From Microbulbifer elongatus (GTDB lineage: Bacteria > Pseudomonadota > Gammaproteobacteria > Pseudomonadales > Cellvibrionaceae): a stretch of 64,000 bases of DNA. Every line of letters starts with the position of its first letter. Position 1 is the first letter of the stretch. The stretch is taken from assembly GCF_021165935.1 (NCBI RefSeq), contig NZ_CP088953.1:1845501-1909500 (forward strand). The letters are read 5' to 3'. Shown in pieces: positions 35,965 to 46,654 of this stretch. The notes beneath the pieces were generated by a model, which worked only from the letters and a program-made list of their open reading frames with translations, was not told where the DNA came from and made no database searches. The position numbers and the translations under genes were made by a program.

Positions 35965-37407
35965 ATGAGTGAAACCGGTGAGCGTCATTACCACGTCCCC
36001 GCCATGCGCCGCATTCGCCGCATCCACTTCATCGGCATAGGCGGTGCGGGTATGAGCGGTATCGCGGAGGTACTGCAGAACCAGGGTTATGAAGTGTCCG
36101 GCTCGGACCTCCGCGAAAGCAAAGTAACCGACCGGCTGCGCAGCCTGGGCGTTACGGTACAGATCGGTCACACTGCGGAAAATGTCCGCGACGTGGATGT
36201 GGTGGTGAACTCCTCGGCCATTTACGGAGATAACCCCGAGTTGACTGCAGCGCGGGAAAACCGGATTCCCGTGGTGCGCCGTGCAGAAATGCTCGGTGAG
36301 CTGATGCGCTATCGCTACGGTATTGCGGTGGCGGGTACGCATGGGAAAACCACCACGACCAGCCTGATCGCCTCGATCTTTGCGGCGGATGGCAAAGACC
36401 CCACGTTTGTGATCGGAGGATTGGTAAACAGTGCCGGTGCGAATGCGGCACTGGGTGAAAGCCGCTACCTGGTAGCGGAAGCCGACGAGAGCGATGCATC
36501 GTTTCTGCACCTGCAGCCGATGGTTACAGTGGTGACCAATATCGATGCGGATCACATGGAAACCTACGGTGGAGATTTCGAAAAGGTAAAGCAGATCTTT
36601 ATCGATTTTATCCACAACCTGCCGTTCTACGGTCTGGCGGTCATGTGTGGCGACGATGGCAACGTGCAGGAGATTATTCCCCGGCTGGCGCGCCCGGTTG
36701 CCACTTACGGGTTTGAGGGAACCAACGATTTCCACATTCGCAACGTGCGCCAGGAGCCCCTGCGCAGTTTCTTCGATGTCCTGCGTCCGGATGGCAGTGT
36801 GATCGACGTCTGTGTCAATGTGCCCGGGATTCACAATGTCCTGAACGCGACCGCAGCCATTGCGGTGGCCTCTGAAGAAGGGGTAAGTGACGATGCCATT
36901 CGTGAAGGGCTGAAAGGATTTCAGGGGGTCGGGCGACGCTTCCAGATTTATGGCGAGTATCCGGTCAGCGACGACAAAGATGCGGATACTGTGATGTTGG
37001 TGGACGATTACGGCCACCATCCGCGGGAAGTGGACGCCACCATCAAGACGGTCCGGGACGGCTGGCCAGAGCGACGCCTGGTGATGGTGTACCAGCCGCA
37101 TCGTTACACGCGGACCCGCGATCTGTTTGAAGATTTTGTTCAGGTACTTTCCCAGGTCGACAAACTGGTTCTTCTGGATGTATACAGCGCGGGTGAAGCG
37201 GTAATCCCCGGCGCCGATGGGCGGACGCTGGCGCGCAGCATTCGCAACCGAGGACAAGTGGATCCGATTTTCGCGGAAACGGTGGATCAGGTACCGCCAA
37301 TTCTCGCGGATCTGCTGGAGCCGGGGGACATCGTACTGACCCAGGGGGCCGGCAATGTCGGTGGCCTGGCCCAGCAGCTGTCGGAATGGCGGCTTGGTGA
37401 CAAATAG
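35965..37407 (+). CDS. murC: UDP-N-acetylmuramate:L-alanine ligase MurC
   Basis: The 480-residue ligase attaches L-Ala to UDP-MurNAc. Motifs seen are [20 protein letters not shown], the ATP loop [90 protein letters not shown] and [20 protein letters not shown] 35965 has AGGAAA and gives the usual ~14-residue lead before MRR; ATG 35923, two bases after the murG stop, would add 14 residues and cannot be excluded. Only 19 bases separate it from ftsQ, leaving no room for ddlB. Confidence 0.96.
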   Translation: MSETGERHYHVPAMRRIRRIHFIGIGGAGMSGIAEVLQNQGYEVSGSDLRESKVTDRLRSLGVTVQIGHTAENVRDVDVVVNSSAIYGDNPELTAARENRIPVVRRAEMLGELMRYRYGIAVAGTHGKTTTTSLIASIFAADGKDPTFVIGGLVNSAGANAALGESRYLVAEADESDASFLHLQPMVTVVTNIDADHMETYGGDFEKVKQIFIDFIHNLPFYGLAVMCGDDGNVQEIIPRLARPVATYGFEGTNDFHIRNVRQEPLRSFFDVLRPDGSVIDVCVNVPGIHNVLNATAAIAVASEEGVSDDAIREGLKGFQGVGRRFQIYGEYPVSDDKDADTVMLVDDYGHHPREVDATIKTVRDGWPERRLVMVYQPHRYTRTRDLFEDFVQVLSQVDKLVLLDVYSAGEAVIPGADGRTLARSIRNRGQVDPIFAETVDQVPPILADLLEPGDIVLTQGAGNVGGLAQQLSEWRLGDK

Positions 37408-37426
37408 CGGGCGGCGGTAATCGACG

Positions 37427-38266
37427 GTGGCCAGAGAAAAAAAATCGCCTCGTGGACAGGGGGCGAAGGGCAGAAAGCCGAAAAAGCCAGTGCGCGGAGC
37501 AAGGGCGCTGCCCGATCCCGATCAGGCATCCGCACCGGGCGTTCTGCGGATTCTGGGCATGGTGTGCATGCTGTTGCTGGTTGCCGGCGGTCTGGGCTAT
37601 AGCGCGCACTGGCTTTGGCAAAAGGCGCCGGCGGTCGAATTGAGCCGTATGGACGCCCTGGAAAATGTTCGCGTGAAGGCCCCGTTTCGCGCCGTGAGTG
37701 AAAAGGCAATCGAGGACATCTTGTTGCCGCATCTGCGGGATGGTTTTTTTGCCATGAACATCGACGAGATGCGCGAGGCACTGTTGGCGGACCCATGGAT
37801 TGTCAATGCATCCGTGAGCCGCCGCTGGCCCAACGGCGTGGAGGTGGTGGTCGAGGAGGCCGAGCCTCTGGCCATCTGGGGGGAGGACCAGCTTCTGATT
37901 GCCAGCGGTGCTTTGTTACCGCGACCGGAAAATTTGAACGATCTGCGGCTGCCGGAGTTGGCCGGGGACGCAGATCTGGTGGACCGCATCATGCTGCAAT
38001 ACCAGGCCCTGGCCGGGTTATTGACCACCAAGGATATGGAAGTGCGCCGCCTGTCATTCGATGATCTGGCGGGCTGGCAGCTGGAACTGGTGAGCGGTAT
38101 TCACCTCCAACTTGGGCACGATGAACTGCTGGAGCGGGTTGACCGTTTTCTCAGTTTGACACGCGGCGTGCTGGCGCCGCATCTGCAGAAAATTGCGGGC
38201 GTCGATGCCCGCTATAACAACGCAGTTGCGGTGCGGTGGAAACCAACGGAAAACAAACAGAACTGA
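37427..38266 (+). CDS. ftsQ: Cell division protein FtsQ
   Basis: A 279-residue bitopic divisome protein. A very basic cytoplasmic start (KKSPRGQGAKGRKPKKPVRG) precedes the membrane helix (about 43-63), the POTRA domain (about 75-150, with NVRVKAPFRAVSEKAIEDIL and DPWIVNASVSRRWPNGVEVV) and the beta domain ending with VDARYNNAVAVRWKP. It binds FtsL/FtsB and connects early and late divisome proteins. Start GTG 37427. Confidence 0.95.
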   Translation: MAREKKSPRGQGAKGRKPKKPVRGARALPDPDQASAPGVLRILGMVCMLLLVAGGLGYSAHWLWQKAPAVELSRMDALENVRVKAPFRAVSEKAIEDILLPHLRDGFFAMNIDEMREALLADPWIVNASVSRRWPNGVEVVVEEAEPLAIWGEDQLLIASGALLPRPENLNDLRLPELAGDADLVDRIMLQYQALAGLLTTKDMEVRRLSFDDLAGWQLELVSGIHLQLGHDELLERVDRFLSLTRGVLAPHLQKIAGVDARYNNAVAVRWKPTENKQN

Positions 38267-38357
38267 CAACAAAACAGGCAGATAAAAAGCGGTACCTGGC
38301 CCTGATCCGACATGCACAATGTGGATCGGCGCAATGTCCCGCGAGGTTGAAATACGA

Positions 38358-39593
38358 ATGACACAATCCTCAGAACCACGCATGATCGTCGGGTTGGATA
38401 TCGGTACATCCAAGGTGGTGGCGATCGTTGGTGAAGTTTCCGGAGACGGCGAATTGAATATCGTCGGTATCGGCTCTCACCGCTCTACCGGTATGAAGCG
38501 GGGCGTGGTGGTGAATATTGAATCCACGGTGCAGTCTATCCAGCGCGCTGTGGAAGAAGCCGAACTCATGGCGGGCTGTGAGATCCACTCGGTGTACGCG
38601 GGGATTGCTGGAAGTCATATTCGCAGTCTCAACAGCCACGGCATCGTGGCAATCAAGGACCGCGAAGTGACCCAACAGGATCTGGACCGTGTGATTGACG
38701 CGGCGCGGGCGGTGGCGATCCCGGCGGACCAAAAAATACTGCACACCCTGCCTCAGGAGTATCTGATCGATAGCCAGGAGGGGGTGAAAGAACCTCTGGG
38801 GATGTCCGGTGTGCGTCTCGAAGCCAAAGTGCACCTGGTGAGTGGCGCGGTGAATGCGGCACAGAATATCGAGAAGTGTATTCGCCGGTGTGGCCTGGAA
38901 GTCGAAGACATCATTCTGGAGCAGTTGGCATCCAGCTATGCAGTGTTGACCGATGACGAAAAAGAGCTGGGTGTGTGCATGGTGGATATCGGTGGTGGTA
39001 CCACCGATATCGCGGTGTTTACCGGAGGCTCCATTCGCCATACCGGAGTAATTCCGATCGCCGGTGATCAGGTCACCAACGATATCGCCATGGCCCTGCG
39101 TACGCCGACCCCTCATGCGGAAGACCTGAAAATCAAATATGCCTGCGCCCTGGCAAAGCTGGCGCGTGAAGGGGAAACCATCAAGGTGCCGAGCGTGGGT
39201 GATCGGGCACCGCGGGACCTGTCGCGACAGGCGCTTGCGGAAGTCGTGGAGCCCCGATACGACGAACTGTTTACTCTGGTGCAGGCGGAGTTGCGCCGCA
39301 GCGGCTTCGAAGACCTGTGTGCAGCGGGTATCGTACTGACCGGCGGCTCTTCGAAAATGGAAGGCGCGGTCGAACTGGCCGAAGAAATTTTCCATATGCC
39401 CGTGCGCCTCGCAGTGCCGCAGGGCATTGCCGGGCTGACCGACATTGTCAGTAACCCCATCTATTCCACTGGGGTGGGTTTGCTGATGTACGCCATCAAG
39501 GCTGAAGAAAACAAGGGTAGTCAACCCCGAGTCAAAAATGACGAAAACCAGTGGTGGGACAAGGTGAAGCACTGGTTCAGAGGCAACCTCTAG
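38358..39593 (+). CDS. ftsA: Cell division protein FtsA
   Basis: A 411-residue actin-like membrane tether for FtsZ. Phosphate loops are VGLDIGTSKVVAIVGE and CMVDIGGGTTDIAVFTGGSI; GIVLTGGSSKMEGAVELAEE binds adenosine. The 1C domain lies at about 85-165 (GAVNAAQNIEKCIRRCGLEV). The C-terminal amphipathic helix WDKVKHWFRGNL is the membrane-targeting sequence. ATG 38358 after GAGG is chosen; the frame is open 13 codons further upstream without conservation. Confidence 0.97.
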   Translation: MTQSSEPRMIVGLDIGTSKVVAIVGEVSGDGELNIVGIGSHRSTGMKRGVVVNIESTVQSIQRAVEEAELMAGCEIHSVYAGIAGSHIRSLNSHGIVAIKDREVTQQDLDRVIDAARAVAIPADQKILHTLPQEYLIDSQEGVKEPLGMSGVRLEAKVHLVSGAVNAAQNIEKCIRRCGLEVEDIILEQLASSYAVLTDDEKELGVCMVDIGGGTTDIAVFTGGSIRHTGVIPIAGDQVTNDIAMALRTPTPHAEDLKIKYACALAKLAREGETIKVPSVGDRAPRDLSRQALAEVVEPRYDELFTLVQAELRRSGFEDLCAAGIVLTGGSSKMEGAVELAEEIFHMPVRLAVPQGIAGLTDIVSNPIYSTGVGLLMYAIKAEENKGSQPRVKNDENQWWDKVKHWFRGNL

Positions 39594-39669
39594 CAGGGCG
39601 CCCCAAGGCCGAAAATAAATACCCGTACAAATTAATAAATTTGGACATGAGCAAAAAAGGGGAACAGCA

Positions 39670-40872
39670 ATGTTCGAACTCGTAGATAGCGTACAGGATA
39701 AGCCTGTCATTAAAGTGATTGGTGTGGGCGGCGGCGGCGGCAACGCCGTGAAGCACATGATCGCCAGTGAAGTGGACGGCGTGGATTTTATCTGTGCCAA
39801 CACGGATGCGCAGGCGCTGAAAGATGTGGAAGCGCAGACCATTCTGCAACTGGGAAACACCATTACCCGCGGCCTGGGTGCTGGCGCGAATCCGGACGTG
39901 GGGCGCCAGTCCGCTCTGGAAGACCGCGAGCGCATCGCCGAGGTGCTGACCGGCGCCGACATGGTATTTATTACTGCGGGTATGGGCGGCGGTACCGGCA
40001 CCGGTGGTGCACCGATTGTGGCAGAGATCGCCAAGGATCTGGGTATTCTCACCGTTGCCGTGGTAACCCGCCCGTTTATGATCGAAGGCCGCAAGCGCAC
40101 CACCGTGGCGGAAGAGGGGATTCTCGAGCTGCGCGATAAAGTGGACTCGCTGATCACTATTCCCAATGACCGCCTGCTGGAAGTGTTGGGCAACAAGATC
40201 ACCATGAAGGCAGCCTACAAGGAGGCCGACAATGTACTGCTGGGCGCGGTACAGGGGATCGCCGATCTGATGATCCGTCCGGGCATCATGAACGTCGACT
40301 TTGCGGACGTGCGCACTGTGATGTCCGAAATGGGTATGGCGATGATGGGTTCCGGCTCCGCGGTGGGTGAAAACCGCGCCCGTGAAGCGGCAGAAAAGGC
40401 GGTGCGCAGTCCGCTGCTGGACAATGTCAACCTGCAGGGCGCTCGCGGTATTCTGGTGAATATCATTACCGGAAGCGAAGAGTCCGGCTGTCAGGAGCTG
40501 ACACTGGGCGAGTACTCCGAAGTGGGTCAGATTGTTCAGGAGATTGCCTCTGACGACGCCACCGTGGTGATCGGTACCGCCGTGGACGACAAGCTGGGTG
40601 ACGAGATGCGTGTTACCGTTGTTGCCGCCGGTCTCGGTGATGCGGGTGCCCAGGTCGCTCGCCCGACCAAGGTAGTGGACAACACCCGCCGTGCGGAACC
40701 TCGAGAGGCGACGCGCCCGGCGGCGCCGGCGGAAGCTGCCCGTGAGACGCAGGAAGTACGTTCCAGCGCCCGCGCCGACGTGAAGCGCGAGCGCGCCATG
40801 CCGTCTCTTAACCCGGATCAGGATATGGAATACCTGGATATCCCCGCGTTCCTGCGCCGCCAGGCGGACTGA
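39670..40872 (+). CDS. ftsZ: Cell division GTPase FtsZ
   Basis: The 400-residue tubulin homologue forms the Z ring. The start is MFELVDSVQDKPVIKVIGVG; the GTP signature is GMGGGTGTGGAP, the T7 loop is NVDFADVRTVM, and the C-terminal peptide YLDIPAFLRRQAD binds FtsA and ZipA. The linker before it (about 325-385) is rich in Ala, Arg, Glu and Pro. ATG 39670 follows AAAAGGGGAACAGCA. Confidence 0.99.
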   Translation: MFELVDSVQDKPVIKVIGVGGGGGNAVKHMIASEVDGVDFICANTDAQALKDVEAQTILQLGNTITRGLGAGANPDVGRQSALEDRERIAEVLTGADMVFITAGMGGGTGTGGAPIVAEIAKDLGILTVAVVTRPFMIEGRKRTTVAEEGILELRDKVDSLITIPNDRLLEVLGNKITMKAAYKEADNVLLGAVQGIADLMIRPGIMNVDFADVRTVMSEMGMAMMGSGSAVGENRAREAAEKAVRSPLLDNVNLQGARGILVNIITGSEESGCQELTLGEYSEVGQIVQEIASDDATVVIGTAVDDKLGDEMRVTVVAAGLGDAGAQVARPTKVVDNTRRAEPREATRPAAPAEAARETQEVRSSARADVKRERAMPSLNPDQDMEYLDIPAFLRRQAD

Positions 40873-41432
40873 CGCCACTCGGCTCTCCGGGATCTGCAGG
40901 GTGCCCGGCACCCCGAGGCGATCTCGCCAGAGCAGCGGCGGCATCTGCTCATGTCTATGTCCGGTGTAATGCCGGGCATTCGCCCACTCTGGCGAGGGCG
41001 GCGGAGCCTTCCAACCGTGAGGCTCCGTCTCCCTGGGGGCTGAAAGCGCAGCTTTCGGACGACAGTTGGCAGGGAAGAAATAGGCAGTACACCGCAGGAA
41101 GGCGGTGGTATTCAGGGGGAATTCAGCAACCCGACCATAAAATGGGGTGACCATCAGGTTTTTGGGCGTAAGTTAACACTTGTTAACCGCCGGCAGCCTG
41201 GGAAAGGCGTACAATTAACACCAGTTTGTTTCCGGCCTGTGCGCTGATCTGGCGCAAGAGTCTTCTCAGTGGGCTATGCTTTCGGGAAGCAGGGTGGAAA
41301 TGGTGTGCCGCAACTGCAGACAGCTCGGAAAGTGACCGAACGGGTTTCTGTGGTTTTGGCGTATATTTTCTGTTACTATCGCCGGCTCGCTGCGGTTCGT
41401 GCGCAGCTCACCGATTGGGAACCTAGATATAG
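40873..41432 (+). promoter_or_regulatory. Structured ftsZ-lpxC intergenic region
   Basis: 560 bases without a credible gene. Three stem-loops occur in order: CTCGCCAGAG (40923-40932) with CTCTGGCGAG (40987-40996); CGGAGCC (41002-41008) with GGCTCCG (41021-41027); GAAAGC (41042-41047) with GCTTTC (41051-41056). None is followed by a T run. A GTTAAC-ACTT-GTTAAC dyad (41172-41187) resembles an operator. The lpxC promoter should be here but is not clear by eye. Confidence 0.5.
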
Positions 41433-42344
41433 ATGATCAAACAGCGCACTCTCAAAAACGCTATTCGTGCCACTGGTGTTGGCCTGCATACCGGTAAAAA
41501 GGTCATTTTGACCCTGAAACCGGCGCCGGTGAACAGTGGTATCGTATTCCGTCGGGTCGATCTGGATCCGGTGGTTGAGATTGAAGCGCGTGCTGAAAAC
41601 GTGGGCGACACCCTGCTCTCCACCACGCTGGTGAAGGGCGACGTGCGCATCGCCACGGTCGAGCACCTGCTCTCCGCCATGGCGGGCCTTGGGATCGACA
41701 ATGCGATTGTCGAACTGTCCGCGCAGGAAGTGCCGATCATGGACGGCAGTGCCGGTCCTTTCGTGTTTCTGATTCAGTCTGCAGGCATTCAGGAGCAGGC
41801 CGCTCCCAAGAAGTTCCTGCGGATCAAGAAGCCGGTTACCGTGGAAGAGGGCGACAAGGTTGCCAGTTTCCTGCCGTTCAACGGCTTCAAGGTGTCCTTC
41901 ACCATTGATTTTGATCACCCGGTCTTTGAGGGGCGCAATCTCAGCTCCTCGGTAGACTTCTCCAGCACCTCTTTCGTGAAAGAGGTCAGCCGTGCGCGCA
42001 CCTTCGGTTTCATGCACGAAATCGAATACCTGCGGTCCAAGGGCCTGGTGCAGGGCGGTAGTGTGGATAACGCGATCGTTATCGACCAGTACCGTATCCT
42101 GAATGAGGGCGGGCTGCGCTACGAAGACGAATTCGTCAAACACAAGATTCTCGATGCCATCGGCGACCTGTACCTACTGGGTACCAGTGTCATCGGTGAG
42201 TTCAAAGCGTTCAAATCAGGCCACGCGCTGAACAACAAATCGCTGCGCACCTTGATGGCTCAGGAAGATGCCTGGGAAATGGTCACCTTCGAGGACGAAC
42301 AGGAAGCGCCAATCTCTTACGTCAAACCCATTCTGGCGGTGTAA
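41433..42344 (+). CDS. lpxC: UDP-3-O-acyl-GlcNAc deacetylase LpxC
   Basis: The 303-residue zinc deacetylase carries out the committed step of lipid A synthesis. Motifs seen are [39 protein letters not shown] (zinc His), [65 protein letters not shown] (zinc His and Asp) and [14 protein letters not shown] strong terminator follows. In E. coli LpxC is controlled by FtsH proteolysis through its C-terminal tail; the tail here ([10 protein letters not shown]) ends in hydrophobic residues. Confidence 0.98.
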   Translation: MIKQRTLKNAIRATGVGLHTGKKVILTLKPAPVNSGIVFRRVDLDPVVEIEARAENVGDTLLSTTLVKGDVRIATVEHLLSAMAGLGIDNAIVELSAQEVPIMDGSAGPFVFLIQSAGIQEQAAPKKFLRIKKPVTVEEGDKVASFLPFNGFKVSFTIDFDHPVFEGRNLSSSVDFSSTSFVKEVSRARTFGFMHEIEYLRSKGLVQGGSVDNAIVIDQYRILNEGGLRYEDEFVKHKILDAIGDLYLLGTSVIGEFKAFKSGHALNNKSLRTLMAQEDAWEMVTFEDEQEAPISYVKPILAV

Positions 42345-42358
42345 GAGGCGCTTAACGC

Positions 42359-42389
42359 AAAAGCCGGCACGAAAATTGCCGGCTTTTTT
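42359..42389 (+). terminator. Intrinsic terminator after lpxC
   Basis: Perfect 11-bp stem (AAAAGCCGGCA 42359-42369 with TGCCGGCTTTT 42377-42387) followed by more T. The same stem sequence forms the terminator split by the IS4 element. Confidence 0.94.
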
Positions 42390-42651
42390 GTTTGTGGCGC
42401 GCGATGATTTGTGCGCCAGTATTCTTATTTCGCCGCCAGTGCATGTTACATTGGGCGGCAGTTGCCATGAGGATGGCACCGGGGCGAGCAGGATGCGGCA
42501 GTCCCGGTCTCGACAACCTTTGCGGAAAGGGCCAAATATAAGTGGCTCACTCTGTGCAGGCCGGATGTTTCCGGTCGCTGGACGGTTGTCGACGGCCGAA
42601 TATTAGAACAACAATTTGTCGCAAACCCAGCACGTCAGAAATGCGCCTGAA

Positions 42652-43590
42652 ATGAAAGTTATCCTCGTCAATGACCGCGGCGGTGTGTCGCGCACTTTCA
42701 ACTTCGGTGGCCTGAGTAAAGCTTTGCTCGGCCTCTGCCTGTTGGGCCTGCCTGTTGGTGCATTTTTTATCGGCGCCAATCTCCCTACCACGGAATCCGA
42801 CGTGTTCGACTCCCGCGCAGTCAAAGCGTGGAATAAGGCGCTGCGCAAGCAGCAGGACCAGATTCAGGATGCGGATCAGCAGGCCCGGGAGCAGCTGACA
42901 GCCCTTACCGTCAAGCTTGCTGAAATGCAGGCACGCCTGACCCGCCTCGACGCGCTCGGCGAGCGTCTCACCACCATGGCCAAGCTGGATGAAGGCGAGT
43001 TTCAGTTTGGCAGTATGCCCGCAGTGGGTGGCCCGGAAGATCCAGGCATCAGTGGCGCCAGCGAGCTACCCTATCAGCCCCCCGAATTCCTCGAAGTCAT
43101 CGGTGACCTGTCGGATCAGATTGAAGATCGCCAGATGCAGCTGCAGACCCTGGATAACCTGATGGCGCGCCGTCAGCTGCAGGATGAACAGTTTATCGCC
43201 GGACGTCCGATTACCCGTGGCTGGATGTCCTCCCGCTACGGCTACCGCACCGACCCCTTCAGTGGCCGTCGCTCCTGGCACAAGGGCGTGGATTTTGCCG
43301 GTAAGAAGGGCTCTGATGTGGTCTCTGTGGCCGCGGGTGTCGTGACCTGGGCGGAAGACCGTTACGGCTATGGTCAGCTGGTGGAAATCAACCACGGAAA
43401 CGGCTACAAGACTCGCTACGGTCACAACAGTGAGCTCAAGGTCAAAGTGGGCGATGTGGTCAAGCGTGGCCAGGTCATTGCCCTGATGGGGTCCAGTGGC
43501 CGCTCCACCGGCCCCCATGTTCACTTCGAGGTGTATAAGAACGACCGTCCGGTCGACCCCGCTACCTATATCCGCCGCACCGGCAGATAA
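42652..43590 (+). CDS. M23-family (LytM-type) peptidase with membrane anchor
   Basis: A 312-residue protein with a short cytoplasmic start (MKVILVNDRGGVSRTFNFGG), one membrane helix (about 23-45), a coiled coil (about 60-115) and a C-terminal M23 domain. The zinc motif starts at HKGVDFAGKKGSDVVSVAAG (H-x3-D), and the catalytic pair lies in GPHVHFEVYKNDRPVDP. The LytM residues look complete, so peptidoglycan endopeptidase activity is possible. ATG 42652 is chosen over TTG 42616 because family members start at MKVIL. A gene of this type often sits between lpxC and secA in Pseudomonas-like genomes, where enterics carry secM. Confidence 0.9.
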   Translation: MKVILVNDRGGVSRTFNFGGLSKALLGLCLLGLPVGAFFIGANLPTTESDVFDSRAVKAWNKALRKQQDQIQDADQQAREQLTALTVKLAEMQARLTRLDALGERLTTMAKLDEGEFQFGSMPAVGGPEDPGISGASELPYQPPEFLEVIGDLSDQIEDRQMQLQTLDNLMARRQLQDEQFIAGRPITRGWMSSRYGYRTDPFSGRRSWHKGVDFAGKKGSDVVSVAAGVVTWAEDRYGYGQLVEINHGNGYKTRYGHNSELKVKVGDVVKRGQVIALMGSSGRSTGPHVHFEVYKNDRPVDPATYIRRTGR

Positions 43591-43634
43591 CAACTATCCT
43601 CTATTCTTGCGCACGGGACCCTTGTAATCCCGTT

Positions 43635-43760
43635 GTGGCGCCCGCAACTCTGGTGTTTGCACCAGGCATGACTGTTGCGGCGCCGGGCGCCTTCCTGTTT
43701 ACTTGCACTCTTTCTGCGCAGTGGCTCCGTTACTGGCCCTGTGAGCAAAATCGGCATTAA
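43635..43760 (+). CDS. Possible short hydrophobic leader peptide upstream of secA
   Basis: An uninterrupted frame from GTG 43635 (or GTG 43653, ATG 43668) to TAA 43758-43760 encodes at most 41 residues with a hydrophobic middle (AAPGAFLFTCTLSAQWL). It ends 15 bases before secA, whose own ribosome site is poor. The region folds as CCGCAAC/GTTGCGG (43642-43648, 43674-43680) around CTGGTG-TTTG-CACCAG (43650-43665). SecM of E. coli holds this genomic place, but no SecM arrest motif is present. No homology recognised; could be non-coding. Confidence 0.25.
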   Translation: MAPATLVFAPGMTVAAPGAFLFTCTLSAQWLRYWPCEQNRH

Positions 43761-43775
43761 TGTGGTTTCTGAATA

Positions 43776-46523
43776 ATGATTGGCAAACTGATAAAAACGG
43801 TCTTCGGCTCAAAAAATGACCGCGAACTCAAGCGTATGCGCAAAGTGGTCGCGAAGATCAACGCACTGGAAGATGAATACAAGGCGCTGGACGACGCCGC
43901 ACTCAAAGCCAAAACCGACGAGTTCCGCCAGCGCCTGACGGACGGAGAAACCCTCGACAAGATTTTGCCGGAAGCGTTTGCTGCAGTGCGTGAGGCCAGT
44001 GATCGTGCCCTGGGAATGCGCCACTTCGACGTGCAGATGATTGGTGGTATGACCCTGCACGAAGGCCATATTGCGGAAATGCGCACCGGTGAGGGTAAAA
44101 CCCTGGTGGCGACCCTGCCCGCCTACCTCAATGCTCTGGAAGGCAAGGGCGTACACATCGTAACCGTGAACGACTATCTGGCCAGCCGCGATGCCAACTG
44201 GATGCGCCCGGTTTATGAGTTCCTCGGCCTGACCGTTGGAATCGTCGTTTCCCAGCAGCACCCGGAAGACAAAAAAGCCGCCTATCAGGCAGACATCACT
44301 TACGGCACCAACAACGAATTCGGTTTCGATTACCTGCGCGACAACATGGTGCTGCGCAAGGAAGATCGCACCCAGCGCCCGCAGAACTTTGCCATCGTGG
44401 ATGAGGTGGACTCCATCCTGATCGACGAGGCCCGTACACCACTGATCATTTCCGGTGCTGCTGAAGACTCCTCCCAGCTGTATATGGCGATGAACAAGCT
44501 GGTGCCACAGCTGGAGCGCGGCGAGGAAGGCGGTGAAGGTCACTACACCGTGGACGAAAAGAGCCGTCAGGTAGAGATGACCGAAGACGGCCACCAGCTC
44601 ATCGAGGACCTGCTGACCCGCAACGGCCTGCTGAAGGAAGATGAATCCCTGTATGCGCCGGGGAATCTGGGGCTGCTGCACCATGTCAATGCCGCCTTGC
44701 GTGCCCATGTACTGTTCAATCGGGATGTGGATTACATCGTGCAGAACGGTCAGGTGGTGCTGATTGACGAGCATACCGGTCGCACCATGCCCGGTCGCCG
44801 CCTGTCCGAGGGGCTGCACCAGGCGCTGGAGGCGAAAGAAAACGTCCAGATTCAGAGCGAAAGCCAGACGCTCGCCTCCACAACCTTCCAGAACCTGTTC
44901 CGTTTCTACCCCAAGCTTGCCGGTATGACCGGTACTGCGGATACCGAAGCCTTTGAATTCCGTCAAATCTACGGCCTGGACGTGGTGGTTATCCCCACCA
45001 ACCGCGAGAAGCAGCGGGAAGACCTGAACGACCTGGTGTACCTCACCAAGGATGAAAAGCTTGAAGCCATCATCGAGGACATCAAATACTGTCGCGATAA
45101 AAAGGCACCGATACTTGTGGGTACCGCGTCCATCGAGACTTCCGAGGAGATGTCCCGCCTGCTGCAGAAAGCCAAGATCGAGCACCAGGTACTGAACGCC
45201 AAGTTCCACGAAAAAGAAGCCCAGATCATCGCCCAGGCTGGCCGCCCCGGCACCGTCACCATCGCCACCAATATGGCGGGTCGTGGTACCGATATCGTAC
45301 TTGGGGGCAACTGGGAAGCGGAAGTCGAGGAGCTGCAACAGCGCGAAGGCCGTGAAGCCACGGAAGAAGAAGTCGCCAAGATCAAAGCGGACTGGAAACA
45401 GCGCCACGACACCGTGATCGAGGCCGGTGGCCTGCATATCATCGGTACCGAGCGTCACGAATCCCGTCGAATCGACAACCAGCTCCGGGGCCGTGCCGGC
45501 CGTCAGGGGGATCCCGGGGTCACCCGCTTCTACCTGTCGCTCGAAGACAACCTGATGCGTATTTTCGCCTCTGACCGGGTGAAGAACTTTATGCAGATGC
45601 TGGGGATGGAGCGCGGTGAAGCCATCGAGCACCGTATGGTGTCGAACGCCATCGAAAAGGCCCAGCGCCGTGTGGAAGGCCGCAACTTTGATATCCGCAA
45701 GCAACTGCTGGAATACGATGATGTCGCCAATGATCAGCGCCAGGTCATTTACTCACAGCGCAATGAGCTGCTGGAAGCCGAAAATATCAGTGACACCATT
45801 ACCGCGATTCGCGACGATGTGGTCAATGAACTGATCTCGGCGCACGTGCCCCCGCAGAGTGTGGAAGAACAGTGGGATATCCCCGCGCTGGAGCAGCAGC
45901 TGGCCTCGGAGCTTGGGCTGCAGCTGCCGGTCCAGCAGTGGCTCGACGAAGACCGCACCCTGCACGAGGAGAGTCTGCGGGAAAAACTGATCGAAGAGTC
46001 ACAGAAGGCTTACCCGCAGAAGCTCGCGCGTATTGCAGAGAGCACTGGCGACGAAAACCTGATGCCGACCATCGAGCGTCAGGTGATGCTACAGGTACTG
46101 GACCAGCTGTGGAAAGAGCACCTTTCGAGCATGGACCACCTGCGTGCCGGTATCGGGCTGCGCGCGTACGCCAACAAGAACCCCAAGCAGGAGTTCAAGC
46201 GCGAGTCCTTCCAGCTGTTCCAGACACTGCTTGAAAACCTGAAGCACGAAGTGATCCGGGTACTCGCCCATGTAGAGCCGATGACCCGCGAGCAGATGGA
46301 AGAAATGGAACAGCGTCGTCTGGAAGCCCAGCGTCGCCAGCAGCTGGAGTTGCAGCACGCCCAGGCATCGGCACTACCGGAAACCGAAACCGCCACGGCA
46401 GAAGCCAACCCAGAGCCGGTGCGCCGTGGTCCTCGCGTGGGCCGCAACGATCCCTGCCCCTGTGGATCCGGCAAGAAATTCAAGCAGTGCCACGGCAAGC
46501 TGACCTCCAGTACTCCCAGCTGA
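43776..46523 (+). CDS. secA: Preprotein translocase ATPase SecA
   Basis: The 915-residue motor of Sec export. NBD1 has [20 protein letters not shown] (Walker A) and [20 protein letters not shown] (DEAD-type Walker B); the preprotein-binding region and NBD2 with [20 protein letters not shown] follow. The C-terminal linker is Gln/Glu/Ala-rich and ends in the SecB/ribosome-binding zinc motif [15 protein letters not shown]. Full length. No clear Shine-Dalgarno precedes ATG 43776. Confidence 0.99.
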   Translation: MIGKLIKTVFGSKNDRELKRMRKVVAKINALEDEYKALDDAALKAKTDEFRQRLTDGETLDKILPEAFAAVREASDRALGMRHFDVQMIGGMTLHEGHIAEMRTGEGKTLVATLPAYLNALEGKGVHIVTVNDYLASRDANWMRPVYEFLGLTVGIVVSQQHPEDKKAAYQADITYGTNNEFGFDYLRDNMVLRKEDRTQRPQNFAIVDEVDSILIDEARTPLIISGAAEDSSQLYMAMNKLVPQLERGEEGGEGHYTVDEKSRQVEMTEDGHQLIEDLLTRNGLLKEDESLYAPGNLGLLHHVNAALRAHVLFNRDVDYIVQNGQVVLIDEHTGRTMPGRRLSEGLHQALEAKENVQIQSESQTLASTTFQNLFRFYPKLAGMTGTADTEAFEFRQIYGLDVVVIPTNREKQREDLNDLVYLTKDEKLEAIIEDIKYCRDKKAPILVGTASIETSEEMSRLLQKAKIEHQVLNAKFHEKEAQIIAQAGRPGTVTIATNMAGRGTDIVLGGNWEAEVEELQQREGREATEEEVAKIKADWKQRHDTVIEAGGLHIIGTERHESRRIDNQLRGRAGRQGDPGVTRFYLSLEDNLMRIFASDRVKNFMQMLGMERGEAIEHRMVSNAIEKAQRRVEGRNFDIRKQLLEYDDVANDQRQVIYSQRNELLEAENISDTITAIRDDVVNELISAHVPPQSVEEQWDIPALEQQLASELGLQLPVQQWLDEDRTLHEESLREKLIEESQKAYPQKLARIAESTGDENLMPTIERQVMLQVLDQLWKEHLSSMDHLRAGIGLRAYANKNPKQEFKRESFQLFQTLLENLKHEVIRVLAHVEPMTREQMEEMEQRRLEAQRRQQLELQHAQASALPETETATAEANPEPVRRGPRVGRNDPCPCGSGKKFKQCHGKLTSSTPS

Positions 46524-46577
46524 AAACCACTGCGCGGTAGTTACTGGCAAGGTAATTACTGACAGGGTAATTTCTGC

Positions 46578-46608
46578 AAAGGCCCGCCCTTACCCGGCGG
46601 GCCTTTTT
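46578..46608 (+). terminator. Intrinsic terminator after secA
   Basis: Perfect 11-bp stem (AAAGGCCCGCC 46578-46588 with GGCGGGCCTTT 46596-46606), seven-base loop, followed by T. A TATAAT at 46612-46617 directly after it may serve argJ. Confidence 0.93.
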
Positions 46609-46654
46609 ATTTATAATCCGCGCATTATCCGCTTCTGTTCAAGGACGTTTCCTC

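Noticed and set aside
38370..40205. 611-codon open frame antisense to ftsA-ftsZ
   Set aside because: Spans two well-defined genes on the opposite strand and contains no recognisable domain.
43809..45704. 631-codon open frame antisense to secA
   Set aside because: Shadow of a strongly conserved GC-rich gene; composition (His/Val/Gln-rich) is typical of antisense frames and shows no family motif.
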